DNA of 64,000 bases from Cyprinodon diabolis (lineage: Eukaryota; Chordata; Actinopteri; Cyprinodontiformes; Cyprinodontidae), in assembly GCA_030533445.1 (NCBI GenBank), contig JARPUW010000259.1, positions 62,001-126,000 on the forward strand, in the 5' to 3' direction. Made by a program: the position numbers and the translations under genes. Of the stretch, positions 9,036-23,384 are shown piece by piece (within the stretch, counting starts at the first letter, position 1; each line of letters begins with the position of its first letter). The notes under the pieces are model-generated. The model had not been told where the DNA came from, did no database searches, and saw only the letters and a list, made by a program, of their open reading frames with translations.

Positions 9036-10984
9036 TTCAAAACAGAAGTTGAGGCCAAAACGCTCTTTTCACAGTGAGATAATGCCATTTTGGCCTCTGG
9101 AGTTGTAACAGACAAACCATTAATGATACAGCCATGATCTTTTCTGGCAATCATCTAGAGCTGAAAACTAACAATATAAAGTAGATTTGAGCAGATGTTT
9201 TTGGTTACAAGCTTCAAAACAGAAGGTTGAGGCCAAAACGCTCTTTTCACAGTGAGATAGTGCCATTTTGGCCTCTGGAGTTGTAACAGACAAACCATTA
9301 ATGATACAGCCATGATCTTTTCTGGCAATCATCTAGAGCTGAAAACTAACAATATAAAGTAGATTTGAGCAGATGTTTTTGCTTCCAAGCTTCAAATCAG
9401 AAGTTGAGGCCAAAACGCTCATTTCACAGTGAGATAATGCCATTTTGGCCTCTGGAGTTGTAACAGACAAACCATTAATGATACAGCCATGATCTTTTCT
9501 GGCAATCATCTAGAGCTGAAAACTAACAATATAAAGTAGATTTGAGCAGATGTTTATGGTTCCAAGCTTCAAAACAGAAGTTGAGGCCAAAACGCTCATT
9601 TCACAGTGAGATAATGCCATTTTGGCCTTTGGAGTTGTAACAGACAAACCATTAATGATACAGCCATGATCTTTTCTGGCAATCATCTAGTGCTGAAAAC
9701 TAACAATATAAAGTAGATTTGAGCAGATGTTTTTGGTTCCAAGCTTCAAAACAGAAGTTGAGGCCAAAACGCTCTTTTCACAGTGAGATAATGCCATTTT
9801 GGCCTCTGGAGTTGTAACAGACAAACCATTAATGATACAGCCATGATCTTTTCTGGCAATCATCTAGTGCTGAAAACTAACAATATAAAGTAGATTTGAG
9901 CAGATGTTTTTGGTTCCAAGCTTCAAAACAGAAGTTGAGGCCAAAACGCTCTTTTCACAGTGAGATAATGCCATTTTGGCCTCTGGAGTTGTAACAGACA
10001 AACCATTAATGATACAGCCATGATCTTTTCTGGCAATCATCTAGTGCTGAAAACTAACAATATAAAGTAGATTTGAGCAGATGTTTTTGGTTCCAAGCTT
10101 CAAAACAGAAGTTGAGGCCAAAACGCTCTTTTCACAGTGAGATAATGCCATTTTGGCCTCTGGAGTTGTAACAGACAAACCATTAATGATACAGCCATGA
10201 TCTTTTCTGGCAATCATCTAGTGCTGAAAACTAACAATATAAAGTAGATTTGAGCAGATGTTTTTGGTTCCAAGCTTCAAAACAGAAGTTGAGGCCAAAA
10301 CGCTCTTTTCACAGTGAGATAATGCCATTTTGGCCTCTGGAGTTGTAACAGACAAACCATTAATGATACAGCCATGATCTTTTCTGGCAATCATCTAGAG
10401 CTGAAAACTAACAATATAAAGTAGATTTGAGCAGATGTTTTTGGTTACAAGCTTCAAAACAGAAGGTTGAGGCCAAAACGCTCTTTTCACAGTGAGATAA
10501 TGCCATTTTGGCCTCTGGAGTTGTAACAGACAAACCATTAATGATACAGCCATGATCTTTTCTGGCAATCATCTAGAGCTGAAAACTAACAATATAAAGT
10601 AGATTTGAGCAGATGTTTATGGTTCCAAGCTTCAAAACAGAAGTTGAGGCCAAAACGCTCATTTCACAGTGAGATAATGCCATTTTGGCCTCTGGAGTTG
10701 TAACAGACAAACCATTAATGATACAGCCATGATCTTTTCTGGCAATCATCTAGTGCTGAAAACTAACAATATAAAGTAGATTTGAGCAGATGTATTTGGT
10801 TCCAAGCTTCAAAACAGAAGTTGAGGCCAAAACGCTCTTTTCACAGTGAGATAATGCCATTTTGGCCTCTGGAGTTGTAACAGACAAACCATTAATGATA
10901 CAGCCATGATCTTTTCTGGCAATCATCTAGTGCTGAAAACTAACAATATAAAGTAGATTTGAACAGATGTTTTTGGTTCCAAGC
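9036..10984 (+). repeat. 11-mer HOR unit, copy 1 (1949 bp)
   Basis: Type order 4-9-10-11-1-1-1-4-5-6-1r, repeated directly at 10985. A private T164A at base 10794, in its type 6 monomer, is not in the next copy. It is preceded by a 1r monomer at 8859, so the frame 1r-4-9-10-11-1-1-1-4-5-6 fits equally well. Confidence 0.9.
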
Positions 10985-12933
10985 TTCAAAACAGAAGTTG
11001 AGGCCAAAACGCTCTTTTCACAGTGAGATAATGCCATTTTGGCCTCTGGAGTTGTAACAGACAAACCATTAATGATACAGCCATGATCTTTTCTGGCAAT
11101 CATCTAGAGCTGAAAACTAACAATATAAAGTAGATTTGAGCAGATGTTTTTGGTTACAAGCTTCAAAACAGAAGGTTGAGGCCAAAACGCTCTTTTCACA
11201 GTGAGATAGTGCCATTTTGGCCTCTGGAGTTGTAACAGACAAACCATTAATGATACAGCCATGATCTTTTCTGGCAATCATCTAGAGCTGAAAACTAACA
11301 ATATAAAGTAGATTTGAGCAGATGTTTTTGCTTCCAAGCTTCAAATCAGAAGTTGAGGCCAAAACGCTCATTTCACAGTGAGATAATGCCATTTTGGCCT
11401 CTGGAGTTGTAACAGACAAACCATTAATGATACAGCCATGATCTTTTCTGGCAATCATCTAGAGCTGAAAACTAACAATATAAAGTAGATTTGAGCAGAT
11501 GTTTATGGTTCCAAGCTTCAAAACAGAAGTTGAGGCCAAAACGCTCATTTCACAGTGAGATAATGCCATTTTGGCCTTTGGAGTTGTAACAGACAAACCA
11601 TTAATGATACAGCCATGATCTTTTCTGGCAATCATCTAGTGCTGAAAACTAACAATATAAAGTAGATTTGAGCAGATGTTTTTGGTTCCAAGCTTCAAAA
11701 CAGAAGTTGAGGCCAAAACGCTCTTTTCACAGTGAGATAATGCCATTTTGGCCTCTGGAGTTGTAACAGACAAACCATTAATGATACAGCCATGATCTTT
11801 TCTGGCAATCATCTAGTGCTGAAAACTAACAATATAAAGTAGATTTGAGCAGATGTTTTTGGTTCCAAGCTTCAAAACAGAAGTTGAGGCCAAAACGCTC
11901 TTTTCACAGTGAGATAATGCCATTTTGGCCTCTGGAGTTGTAACAGACAAACCATTAATGATACAGCCATGATCTTTTCTGGCAATCATCTAGTGCTGAA
12001 AACTAACAATATAAAGTAGATTTGAGCAGATGTTTTTGGTTCCAAGCTTCAAAACAGAAGTTGAGGCCAAAACGCTCTTTTCACAGTGAGATAATGCCAT
12101 TTTGGCCTCTGGAGTTGTAACAGACAAACCATTAATGATACAGCCATGATCTTTTCTGGCAATCATCTAGTGCTGAAAACTAACAATATAAAGTAGATTT
12201 GAGCAGATGTTTTTGGTTCCAAGCTTCAAAACAGAAGTTGAGGCCAAAACGCTCTTTTCACAGTGAGATAATGCCATTTTGGCCTCTGGAGTTGTAACAG
12301 ACAAACCATTAATGATACAGCCATGATCTTTTCTGGCAATCATCTAGAGCTGAAAACTAACAATATAAAGTAGATTTGAGCAGATGTTTTTGGTTACAAG
12401 CTTCAAAACAGAAGGTTGAGGCCAAAACGCTCTTTTCACAGTGAGATAATGCCATTTTGGCCTCTGGAGTTGTAACAGACAAACCATTAATGATACAGCC
12501 ATGATCTTTTCTGGCAATCATCTAGAGCTGAAAACTAACAATATAAAGTAGATTTGAGCAGATGTTTATGGTTCCAAGCTTCAAAACAGAAGTTGAGGCC
12601 AAAACGCTCATTTCACAGTGAGATAATGCCATTTTGGCCTCTGGAGTTGTAACAGACAAACCATTAATGATACAGCCATGATCTTTTCTGGCAATCATCT
12701 AGTGCTGAAAACTAACAATATAAAGTAGATTTGAGCAGATGTTTTTGGTTCCAAGCTTCAAAACAGAAGTTGAGGCCAAAACGCTCTTTTCACAGTGAGA
12801 TAATGCCATTTTGGCCTCTGGAGTTGTAACAGACAAACCATTAATGATACAGCCATGATCTTTTCTGGCAATCATCTAGTGCTGAAAACTAACAATATAA
12901 AGTAGATTTGAACAGATGTTTTTGGTTCCAAGC
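10985..12933 (+). repeat. 11-mer HOR unit, copy 2 (1949 bp)
   Basis: Same order and length as 9036-10984. A third, altered unit follows from 12934 (8-4-9-10/2-1-1-1-4-5-6-1r, also 1949 bp), where type 8 is gained and type 11 is missing. Confidence 0.9.
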
Positions 12934-14173
12934 TTCAAAACAGAAGTTGAGGCCAAAACGCTCTTTTCACAGTGAGATAATGCCATTTTGGCCTCTGGAG
13001 TTGTAACAGACAAACCATTAATGATACAGCCATGATCTTTTCTGGCAATCATCTAGAGCTGAAAACTAACAATATAAAGTAGATTTGAGCAGATGTTTTT
13101 GGTTCCAAGCTTCAAAACAGAAGTTGAGGCCAAAACGCTCTTTTCACAGTGAGATAATGCCATTTTGGCCTCTGGAGTTGTAACAGACAAACCATTAATG
13201 ATACAGCCATGATCTTTTCTGGCAATCATCTAGAGCTGAAAACTAACAATATAAAGTAGATTTGAGCAGATGTTTTTGGTTACAAGCTTCAAAACAGAAG
13301 GTTGAGGCCAAAACGCTCTTTTCACAGTGAGATAGTGCCATTTTGGCCTCTGGAGTTGTAACAGACAAACCATTAATGATACAGCCATGATCTTTTCTGG
13401 CAATCATCTAGAGCTGAAAACTAACAATATAAAGTAGATTTGAGCAGATGTTTTTGCTTCCAAGCTTCAAATCAGAAGTTGAGGCCAAAACGCTCATTTC
13501 ACAGTGAGATAATGCCATTTTGGCCTCTGGAGTTGTAACAGACAAACCATTAATGATACAGCCATGATCTTTTCTGGCAATCATCTAGAGCTGAAAACGA
13601 ACAATATAAAGTAGATTTGAGCAGATGTTTTTGGTTCCAAGCTTCAAAACAGAAGTTGAGGCCAAAACGCTCTTTTCACAGTGAGATAATGCCATTTTGG
13701 CCTCTGGAGTTGTAACAGACAAACCATTAATGATACAGCCATGATCTTTTCTGGCAATCATCTAGTGCTGAAAACTAACAATATAAAGTAGATTTGAGCA
13801 GATGTTTTTGGTTCCAAGCTTCAAAACAGAAGTTGAGGCCAAAACGCTCTTTTCACAGTGAGATAATGCCATTTTGGCCTCTGGAGTTGTAACAGACAAA
13901 CCATTAATGATACAGCCATGATCTTTTCTGGCAATCATCTAGTGCTGAAAACTAACAATATAAAGTAGATTTGAGCAGATGTTTTTGGTTCCAAGCTTCA
14001 AAACAGAAGTTGAGGCCAAAACGCTCTTTTCACAGTGAGATAATGCCATTTTGGCCTCTGGAGTTGTAACAGACAAACCATTAATGATACAGCCATGATC
14101 TTTTCTGGCAATCATCTAGTGCTGAAAACTAACAATATAAAGTAGATTTGAGCAGATGTTTTTGGTTCCAAGC
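12934..14173 (+). repeat. Seven-monomer junction segment between the 11-mers and the second 29-mer
   Basis: Order 8-4-9-10/2-1-1-1. It leads into the second 29-monomer block and contains the 10/2 hybrid at 13466. Confidence 0.86.
13466..13642 (+). repeat. Hybrid monomer 10/2
   Basis: 5' part of type 10 (A7T, T31A) joined to a type 2 3' end (T124A, T134G, consensus T166). The breakpoint lies between 32 and 133. Type 11 normally follows type 10; here type 1 follows, as it does after type 2. It fits an out-of-register exchange between a 10-11 site and a 2-1 site. Confidence 0.88.
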
Positions 14174-17100
14174 TTCAAAACAGAAGTTGAGGCCAAAACG
14201 CTCTTTTCACAGTGAGATAATGCCATTTTGGCCTCTGGAGTTGTAACAGACAAACCATTAATGATACAGCCATGATCTTTTCTGGCAATCATCTAGAGCT
14301 GAAAACTAACAATATAAAGTAGATTTGAGCAGATGTTTTTGGTTACAAGCTTCAAAACAGAAGGTTGAGGCCAAAACGCTCTTTTCACAGTGAGATAATG
14401 CCATTTTGGCCTCTGGAGTTGTAACAGACAAACCATTAATGATACAGCCATGATCTTTTCTGGCAATCATCTAGAGCTGAAAACTAACAATATAAAGTAG
14501 ATTTGAGCAGATGTTTATGGTTCCAAGCTTCAAAACAGAAGTTGAGGCCAAAACGCTCATTTCACAGTGAGATAATGCCATTTTGGCCTCTGGAGTTGTA
14601 ACAGACAAACCATTAATGATACAGCCATGATCTTTTCTGGCAATCATCTAGTGCTGAAAACTAACAATATAAAGTAGATTTGAGCAGATGTTTTTGGTTC
14701 CAAGCTTCAAAACAGAAGTTGAGGCCAAAACGCTCTTTTCACAGTGAGATAATGCCATTTTGGCCTCTGGAGTTGTAACAGACAAACCATTAATGATACA
14801 GCCATGATCTTTTCTGGCAATCATCTAGTGCTGAAAACTAACAATATAAAGTAGATTTGAACAGATGTTTTTGGTTCCAAGCTTCAAAACAGAAGTTGAG
14901 GCCAAAACGCTCTTTTCACAGTGAGATAATGCCATTTTGGCCTCTGGAGTTGTAACAGACAAACCATTAATGATACAGCCATGATCTTTTCTGGCAATCA
15001 TCTAGAGCTGAAAACTAACAATATAAAGTAGATTTGAGCAGATGTTTTTGGTTCCAAGCTTCAAAACAGAAGTTGAGGCCAAAACGCTCTTTTCACAGTG
15101 AGATAATGCCATTTTGGCCTCTGGAGTTGTAACAGACAAACCATTAATGATACAGCCATGATCTTTTCTGGCAATCATCTAGAGCTGAAAACTAACAATA
15201 TAAAGTAGATTTGAGCAGATGTTTTTGGTTACAAGCTTCAAAACAGAAGGTTGAGGCCAAAACGCTCTTTTCACAGTGAGATAGTGCCATTTTGGCCTCT
15301 GGAGTTGTAACAGACAAACCATTAATGATACAGCCATGATCTTTTCTGGCAATCATCTAGAGCTGAAAACTAACAATATAAAGTAGATTTGAGCAGATGT
15401 TTTTGCTTCCAAGCTTCAAATCAGAAGTTGAGGCCAAAACGCTCATTTCACAGTGAGATAATGCCATTTTGGCCTCTGGAGTTGTAACAGACAAACCATT
15501 AATGATACAGCCATGATCTTTTCTGGCAATCATCTAGAGCTGAAAACTAACAATATAAAGTAGATTTGAGCAGATGTTTATGGTTCCAAGCTTCAAAACA
15601 GAAGTTGAGGCCAAAACGCTCATTTCACAGTGAGATAATGCCATTTTGGCCTTTGGAGTTGTAACAGACAAACCATTAATGATACAGCCATGATCTTTTC
15701 TGGCAATCATCTAGTGCTGAAAACTAACAATATAAAGTAGATTTGAGCAGATGTTTTTGGTTCCAAGCTTCAAAACAGAAGTTGAGGCCAAAACGCTCTT
15801 TTCACAGTGAGATAATGCCATTTTGGCCTCTGGAGTTGTAACAGACAAACCATTAATGATACAGCCATGATCTTTTCTGGCAATCATCTAGTGCTGAAAA
15901 CTAACAATATAAAGTAGATTTGAGCAGATGTTTTTGGTTCCAAGCTTCAAAACAGAAGTTGAGGCCAAAACGCTCTTTTCACAGTGAGATAATGCCATTT
16001 TGGCCTCTGGAGTTGTAACAGACAAACCATTAATGATACAGCCATGATCTTTTCTGGCAATCATCTAGTGCTGAAAACTAACAATATAAAGTAGATTTGA
16101 GCAGATGTTTTTGGTTCCAAGCTTCAAAACAGAAGTTGAGGCCAAAACGCTCTTTTCACAGTGAGATAATGCCATTTTGGCCTCTGGAGTTGTAACAGAC
16201 AAACCATTAATGATACAGCCATGATCTTTTCTGGCAATCATCTAGTGCTGAAAACTAACAATATAAAGTAGATTTGAGCAGATGTTTTTGGTTCCAAGCT
16301 TCAAAACAGAAGTTGAGGCCAAAACGCTCTTTTCACAGTGAGATAATGCCATTTTGGCCTCTGGAGTTGTAACAGACAAACCATTAATGATACAGCCATG
16401 ATCTTTTCTGGCAATCATCTAGAGCTGAAAACTAACAATATAAAGTAGATTTGAGCAGATGTTTTTGGTTACAAGCTTCAAAACAGAAGGTTGAGGCCAA
16501 AACGCTCTTTTCACAGTGAGATAATGCCATTTTGGCCTCTGGAGTTGTAACAGACAAACCATTAATGATACAGCCATGATCTTTTCTGGCAATCATCTAG
16601 AGCTGAAAACTAACAATATAAAGTAGATTTGAGCAGATGTTTATGGTTCCAAGCTTCAAAACAGAAGTTGAGGCCAAAACGCTCATTTCACAGTGAGATA
16701 ATGCCATTTTGGCCTCTGGAGTTGTAACAGACAAACCATTAATGATACAGCCATGATCTTTTCTGGCAATCATCTAGTGCTGAAAACTAACAATATAAAG
16801 TAGATTTGAGCAGATGTTTTTGGTTCCAAGCTTCAAAACAGAAGTTGAGGCCAAAACGCTCTTTTCACAGTGAGATAATGCCATTTTGGCCTCTGGAGTT
16901 GTAACAGACAAACCATTAATGATACAGCCATGATCTTTTCTGGCAATCATCTAGAGCTGAAAACTAACAATATAAAGTAGATTTGAGCAGATGTTTTTGG
17001 TTACAAGCTTCAAAACAGAAGGTTGAGGCCAAAACGCTCTTTTCACAGTGAGATAATGCCATTTTGGCCTCTGGAGTTGTAACAGACAAACCATTAATGA

Positions 17101-19311
17101 TACAGCCATGATCTTTTCTGGCAATCATCTAGAGCTGAAAACTAACAATATAAAGTATATTTGAGCAGATGTTTATGGTTCCAAGCTTCAAAACAGAAGT
17201 TGAGGCCAAAACGCTCATTTCACAGTGAGATAATGCCATTTTGGCCTCTGGAGTTGTAACAGACAAACCATTAATGATACAGCCATGATCTTTTCTGGCA
17301 ATCATCTAGTGCTGAAAACTAACAATATAAAGTAGATTTGAGCAGATGTTTTTGGTTCCAAGCTTCAAAACAGAAGTTGAGGCCAAAACGCTCTTTTCAC
17401 AGTGAGATAATGCCATTTTGGCCTCTGGAGTTGTAACAGACAAACCATTAATGATACAGCCATGATCTTTTCTGGCAATCATCTAGTGCTGAAAACTAAC
17501 AATATAAAGTAGATTTGAGCAGATGTTTTTGGTTCCAAGCTTCAAAACAGAAGTTGAGGCCAAAACGCTCTTTTCACAGTGAGATAATGCCATTTTGGCC
17601 TCTGGAGTTGTAACAGACAAACCATTAATGATACAGCCATGATCTTTTCTGGCAATCATCTAGAGCTGAAAACGAACAATATAAAGTAGATTTGAGCAGA
17701 TGTTTTTGGTTCCAAGCTTCAAAACAGAAGTTGAGGCCAAAACGCTCTTTTCACAGTGAGATAATGCCATTTTGGCCTCTGGAGTTGTAACAGACAAACC
17801 ATTAATGATACAGCCATGATCTTTTCTGGCAATCATCTAGTGCTGAAAACTAACAATATAAAGTAGATTTGAGCAGATGTTTTTGGTTCCAAGCTTCAAA
17901 ACAGAAGTTGAGGCCAAAACGCTCTTTTCACAGTGAGATAATGCCATTTTGGCCTCTGGAGTTGTAACAGACAAACCATTAATGATACAGCCATGATCTT
18001 TTCTGGCAATCATCTAGAGCTGAAAACTAACAATATAAAGTAGATTTGAGCAGATGTTTATGGTTCCAAGCTTCAAAACAGAAGTTGAGGCCAAAACGCT
18101 CATTTCACAGTGAGATAATGCCATTTTGGCCTCTGGAGTTGTAACAGACAAACCATTAATGATACAGCCATGATCTTTTCTGGCAATCATCTAGTGCTGA
18201 AAACTAACAATATAAAGTATATTTGAGCAGATGTTTTTGGTTCCAAGCTTCAAAACAGAAGTTGAGGCCAAAACGCTCTTTTCACAGTGAGATAATGCCA
18301 TTTTGGCCTCTGGAGTTGTAACAGACAAACCATTAATGATACAGCCATGATCTTTTCTGGCAATCATCTAGTGCTGAAAACTAACAATATAAAGTAGATT
18401 TGAGCAGATGTTTTTGGTTCCAAGCTTCAAAACAGAAGTTGAGGCCAAAACGCTCTTTTCACAGTGAGATAATGCCATTTTGGCCTCTGGAGTTGTAACA
18501 GACAAACCATTAATGATACAGCCATGATCTTTTCTGGCAATCATCTAGAGCTGAAAACGAACAATATAAAGTAGATTTGAGCAGATGTTTTTGGTTCCAA
18601 GCTTCAAAACAGAAGTTGAGGCCAAAACGCTCTTTTCACAGTGAGATAATGCCATTTTGGCCTCTGGAGTTGTAACAGACAAACCATTAATGATACAGCC
18701 ATGATCTTTTCTGGCAATCATCTAGTGCTGAAAACTAACAATATAAAGTAGATTTGAGCAGATGTTTTTGGTTCCAAGCTTCAAAACAGAAGTTGAGGCC
18801 AAAACGCTCTTTTCACAGTGAGATAATGCCATTTTGGCCTCTGGAGTTGTAACAGACAAACCATTAATGATACAGCCATGATCTTTTCTGGCAATCATCT
18901 AGAGCTGAAAACTAACAATATAAAGTAGATTTGAGCAGATGTTTTTGGTTACAAGCTTCAAAACAGAAGGTTGAGGCCAAAACGCTCTTTTCACAGTGAG
19001 ATAATGCCATTTTGGCCTCTGGAGTTGTAACAGACAAACCATTAATGATACAGCCATGATCTTTTCTGGCAATCATCTAGAGCTGAAAACTAACAATATA
19101 AAGTAGATTTGAGCAGATGTTTATGGTTCCAAGCTTCAAAACAGAAGTTGAGGCCAAAACGCTCATTTCACAGTGAGATAATGCCATTTTGGCCTCTGGA
19201 GTTGTAACAGACAAACCATTAATGATACAGCCATGATCTTTTCTGGCAATCATCTAGTGCTGAAAACTAACAATATAAAGTAGATTTGAACAGATGTTTT
19301 TGGTTCCAAGC
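14174..19311 (+). repeat. 29-monomer block, copy 2 (5138 bp)
   Basis: Same type order as 3544-8681, offset 10630 bp. Its last two monomers (5 at 18957, 6r at 19135) are also the first two of the 25-mer HOR, so this block is the junction at which the central HOR family begins. Confidence 0.9.
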
Positions 19312-22300
19312 TTCAAAACAGAAGTTGAGGCCAAAACGCTCTTTTCACAGTGAGATAATGCCATTTTGGCCTCTGGAGTTGTAACAGACAAACCATTAAT
19401 GATACAGCCATGATCTTTTCTGGCAATCATCTAGTGCTGAAAACTAACAATATAAAGTAGATTTGAACAGATGTTTTTGGTTCCAAGCTTCAAAACAGAA
19501 GGTTGAGGCCAAAACGCTCTTTTCACAGTGAGATAGTGCCATTTTGGCCTCTGGAGTTGTAACAGACAAACCATTAATGATACAGCCATGATCTTTTCTG
19601 GCAATCATCTAGAGCTGAAAACTAACAATATAAAGTAGATTTGAGCAGATGTTTTTGCTTCCAAGCTTCAAATCAGAAGTTGAGGCCAAAACGCTCATTT
19701 CACAGTGAGATAATGCCATTTTGGCCTCTGGAGTTGTAACAGACAAACCATTAATGATACAGCCATGATCTTTTCTGGCAATCATCTAGAGCTGAAAACT
19801 AACAATATAAAGTAGATTTGAGCAGATGTTTATGGTTCCAAGCTTCAAAACAGAAGTTGAGGCCAAAACGCTCATTTCACAGTGAGATAATGCCATTTTG
19901 GCCTTTGGAGTTGTAACAGACAAACCATTAATGATACAGCCATGATCTTTTCTGGCAATCATCTAGTGCTGAAAACTAACAATATAAAGTAGATTTGAGC
20001 AGATGTTTTTGGTTCCAAGCTTCAAAACAGAAGTTGAGGCCAAAACGCTCTTTTCACAGTGAGATAATGCCATTTTGGCCTCTGGAGTTGTAACAGACAA
20101 ACCATTAATGATACAGCCATGATCTTTTCTGGCAATCATCTAGTGCTGAAAACTAACAATATAAAGTAGATTTGAGCAGATGTTTTTGGTTCCAAGCTTC
20201 AAAACAGAAGTTGAGGCCAAAACGCTCTTTTCACAGTGAGATAATGCCATTTTGGCCTCTGGAGTTGTAACAGACAAACCATTAATGATACAGCCATGAT
20301 CTTTTCTGGCAATCATCTAGAGCTGAAAACTAACAATATAAAGTAGATTTGAGCAGATGTTTTTGGTTACAAGCTTCAAAACAGAAGGTTGAGGCCAAAA
20401 CGCTCTTTTCACAGTGAGATAGTGCCATTTTGGCCTCTGGAGTTGTAACAGACAAACCATTAATGATACAGCCATGATCTTTTCTGGCAATCATCTAGAG
20501 CTGAAAACTAACAATATAAAGTAGATTTGAGCAGATGTTTTTGCTTCCAAGCTTCAAATCAGAAGTTGAGGCCAAAACGCTCATTTCACAGTGAGATAAT
20601 GCCATTTTGGCCTCTGGAGTTGTAACAGACAAACCATTAATGATACAGCCATGATCTTTTCTGGCAATCATCTAGAGCTGAAAACTAACAATATAAAGTA
20701 GATTTGAGCAGATGTTTATGGTTCCAAGCTTCAAAACAGAAGTTGAGGCCAAAACGCTCATTTCACAGTGAGATAATGCCATTTTGGCCTTTGGAGTTGT
20801 AACAGACAAACCATTAATGATACAGCCATGATCTTTTCTGGCAATCATCTAGTGCTGAAAACTAACAATATAAAGTAGATTTGAGCAGATGTTTTTGGTT
20901 CCAAGCTTCAAAACAGAAGTTGAGGCCAAAACGCTCTTTTCACAGTGAGATAATGCCATTTTGGCCTCTGGAGTTGTAACAGACAAACCATTAATGATAC
21001 AGCCATGATCTTTTCTGGCAATCATCTAGTGCTGAAAACTAACAATATAAAGTAGATTTGAGCAGATGTTTTTGGTTCCAAGCTTCAAAACAGAAGTTGA
21101 GGCCAAAACGCTCTTTTCACAGTGAGATAATGCCATTTTGGCCTCTGGAGTTGTAACAGACAAACCATTAATGATACAGCCATGATCTTTTCTGGCAATC
21201 ATCTAGTGCTGAAAACTAACAATATAAAGTAGATTTGAGCAGATGTTTTTGGTTCCAAGCTTCAAAACAGAAGTTGAGGCCAAAACGCTCTTTTCACAGT
21301 GAGATAATGCCATTTTGGCCTCTGGAGTTGTAACAGACAAACCATTAATGATACAGCCATGATCTTTTCTGGCAATCATCTAGTGCTGAAAACTAACAAT
21401 ATAAAGTAGATTTGAGCAGATGTTTTTGGTTCCAAGCTTCAAAACAGAAGTTGAGGCCAAAACGCTCTTTTCACAGTGAGATAATGCCATTTTGGCCTCT
21501 GGAGTTGTAACAGACAAACCATTAATGATACAGCCATGATCTTTTCTGGCAATCATCTAGAGCTGAAAACTAACAATATAAAGTATATTTGAGCAGATGT
21601 TTATGGTTCCAAGCTTCAAAACAGAAGTTGAGGCCAAAACGCTCATTTCACAGTGAGATAATGCCATTTTGGCCTCTGGAGTTGTAACAGACAAACCATT
21701 AATGATACAGCCATGATCTTTTCTGGCAATCATCTAGTGCTGAAAACTAACAATATAAAGTAGATTTGAGCAGATGTTTTTGGTTCCAAGCTTCAAAACA
21801 GAAGTTGAGGCCAAAACGCTCTTTTCACAGTGAGATAATGCCATTTTGGCCTCTGGAGTTGTAACAGACAAACCATTAATGATACAGCCATGATCTTTTC
21901 TGGCAATCATCTAGTGCTGAAAACTAACAATATAAAGTAGATTTGAGCAGATGTTTTTGGTTCCAAGCTTCAAAACAGAAGTTGAGGCCAAAACGCTCTT
22001 TTCACAGTGAGATAATGCCATTTTGGCCTCTGGAGTTGTAACAGACAAACCATTAATGATACAGCCATGATCTTTTCTGGCAATCATCTAGAGCTGAAAA
22101 CGAACAATATAAAGTAGATTTGAGCAGATGTTTTTGGTTCCAAGCTTCAAAACAGAAGTTGAGGCCAAAACGCTCTTTTCACAGTGAGATAATGCCATTT
22201 TGGCCTCTGGAGTTGTAACAGACAAACCATTAATGATACAGCCATGATCTTTTCTGGCAATCATCTAGTGCTGAAAACTAACAATATAAAGTAGATTTGA

Positions 22301-23384
22301 GCAGATGTTTTTGGTTCCAAGCTTCAAAACAGAAGTTGAGGCCAAAACGCTCTTTTCACAGTGAGATAATGCCATTTTGGCCTCTGGAGTTGTAACAGAC
22401 AAACCATTAATGATACAGCCATGATCTTTTCTGGCAATCATCTAGAGCTGAAAACTAACAATATAAAGTAGATTTGAGCAGATGTTTATGGTTCCAAGCT
22501 TCAAAACAGAAGTTGAGGCCAAAACGCTCATTTCACAGTGAGATAATGCCATTTTGGCCTCTGGAGTTGTAACAGACAAACCATTAATGATACAGCCATG
22601 ATCTTTTCTGGCAATCATCTAGTGCTGAAAACTAACAATATAAAGTATATTTGAGCAGATGTTTTTGGTTCCAAGCTTCAAAACAGAAGTTGAGGCCAAA
22701 ACGCTCTTTTCACAGTGAGATAATGCCATTTTGGCCTCTGGAGTTGTAACAGACAAACCATTAATGATACAGCCATGATCTTTTCTGGCAATCATCTAGT
22801 GCTGAAAACTAACAATATAAAGTAGATTTGAGCAGATGTTTTTGGTTCCAAGCTTCAAAACAGAAGTTGAGGCCAAAACGCTCTTTTCACAGTGAGATAA
22901 TGCCATTTTGGCCTCTGGAGTTGTAACAGACAAACCATTAATGATACAGCCATGATCTTTTCTGGCAATCATCTAGAGCTGAAAACGAACAATATAAAGT
23001 AGATTTGAGCAGATGTTTTTGGTTCCAAGCTTCAAAACAGAAGTTGAGGCCAAAACGCTCTTTTCACAGTGAGATAATGCCATTTTGGCCTCTGGAGTTG
23101 TAACAGACAAACCATTAATGATACAGCCATGATCTTTTCTGGCAATCATCTAGTGCTGAAAACTAACAATATAAAGTAGATTTGAGCAGATGTTTTTGGT
23201 TCCAAGCTTCAAAACAGAAGTTGAGGCCAAAACGCTCTTTTCACAGTGAGATAATGCCATTTTGGCCTCTGGAGTTGTAACAGACAAACCATTAATGATA
23301 CAGCCATGATCTTTTCTGGCAATCATCTAGAGCTGAAAACTAACAATATAAAGTAGATTTGAGCAGATGTTTTTGGTTACAAGC
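18957..23384 (+). repeat. Central HOR version 1: 25-mer (4428 bp)
   Basis: Order 5-6r-1r-9-10-11-1-4-9-10-11-1-1-1-7h-6-1-2-1-7-6h-1-2-1-4. It contains two 9-10-11 modules and two 1-2-1 modules. The start 5-6r-1r recurs at 23385, 26042, 31888, 36494 and 42340. Confidence 0.9.
21438..21614 (+). repeat. Type 7h monomer (T124A, G149T, T166A), first instance
   Basis: Type 7 with G149T; equals type 5h without the extra G. Seven copies: 21438, 24095, 28346, 34192, 35609, 38798, 44644, always after type 1 or the 9/1 hybrid and before type 6. Probably a recombinant of a consensus 5' part with a 5h 3' part that became fixed in the central HOR. Confidence 0.9.
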
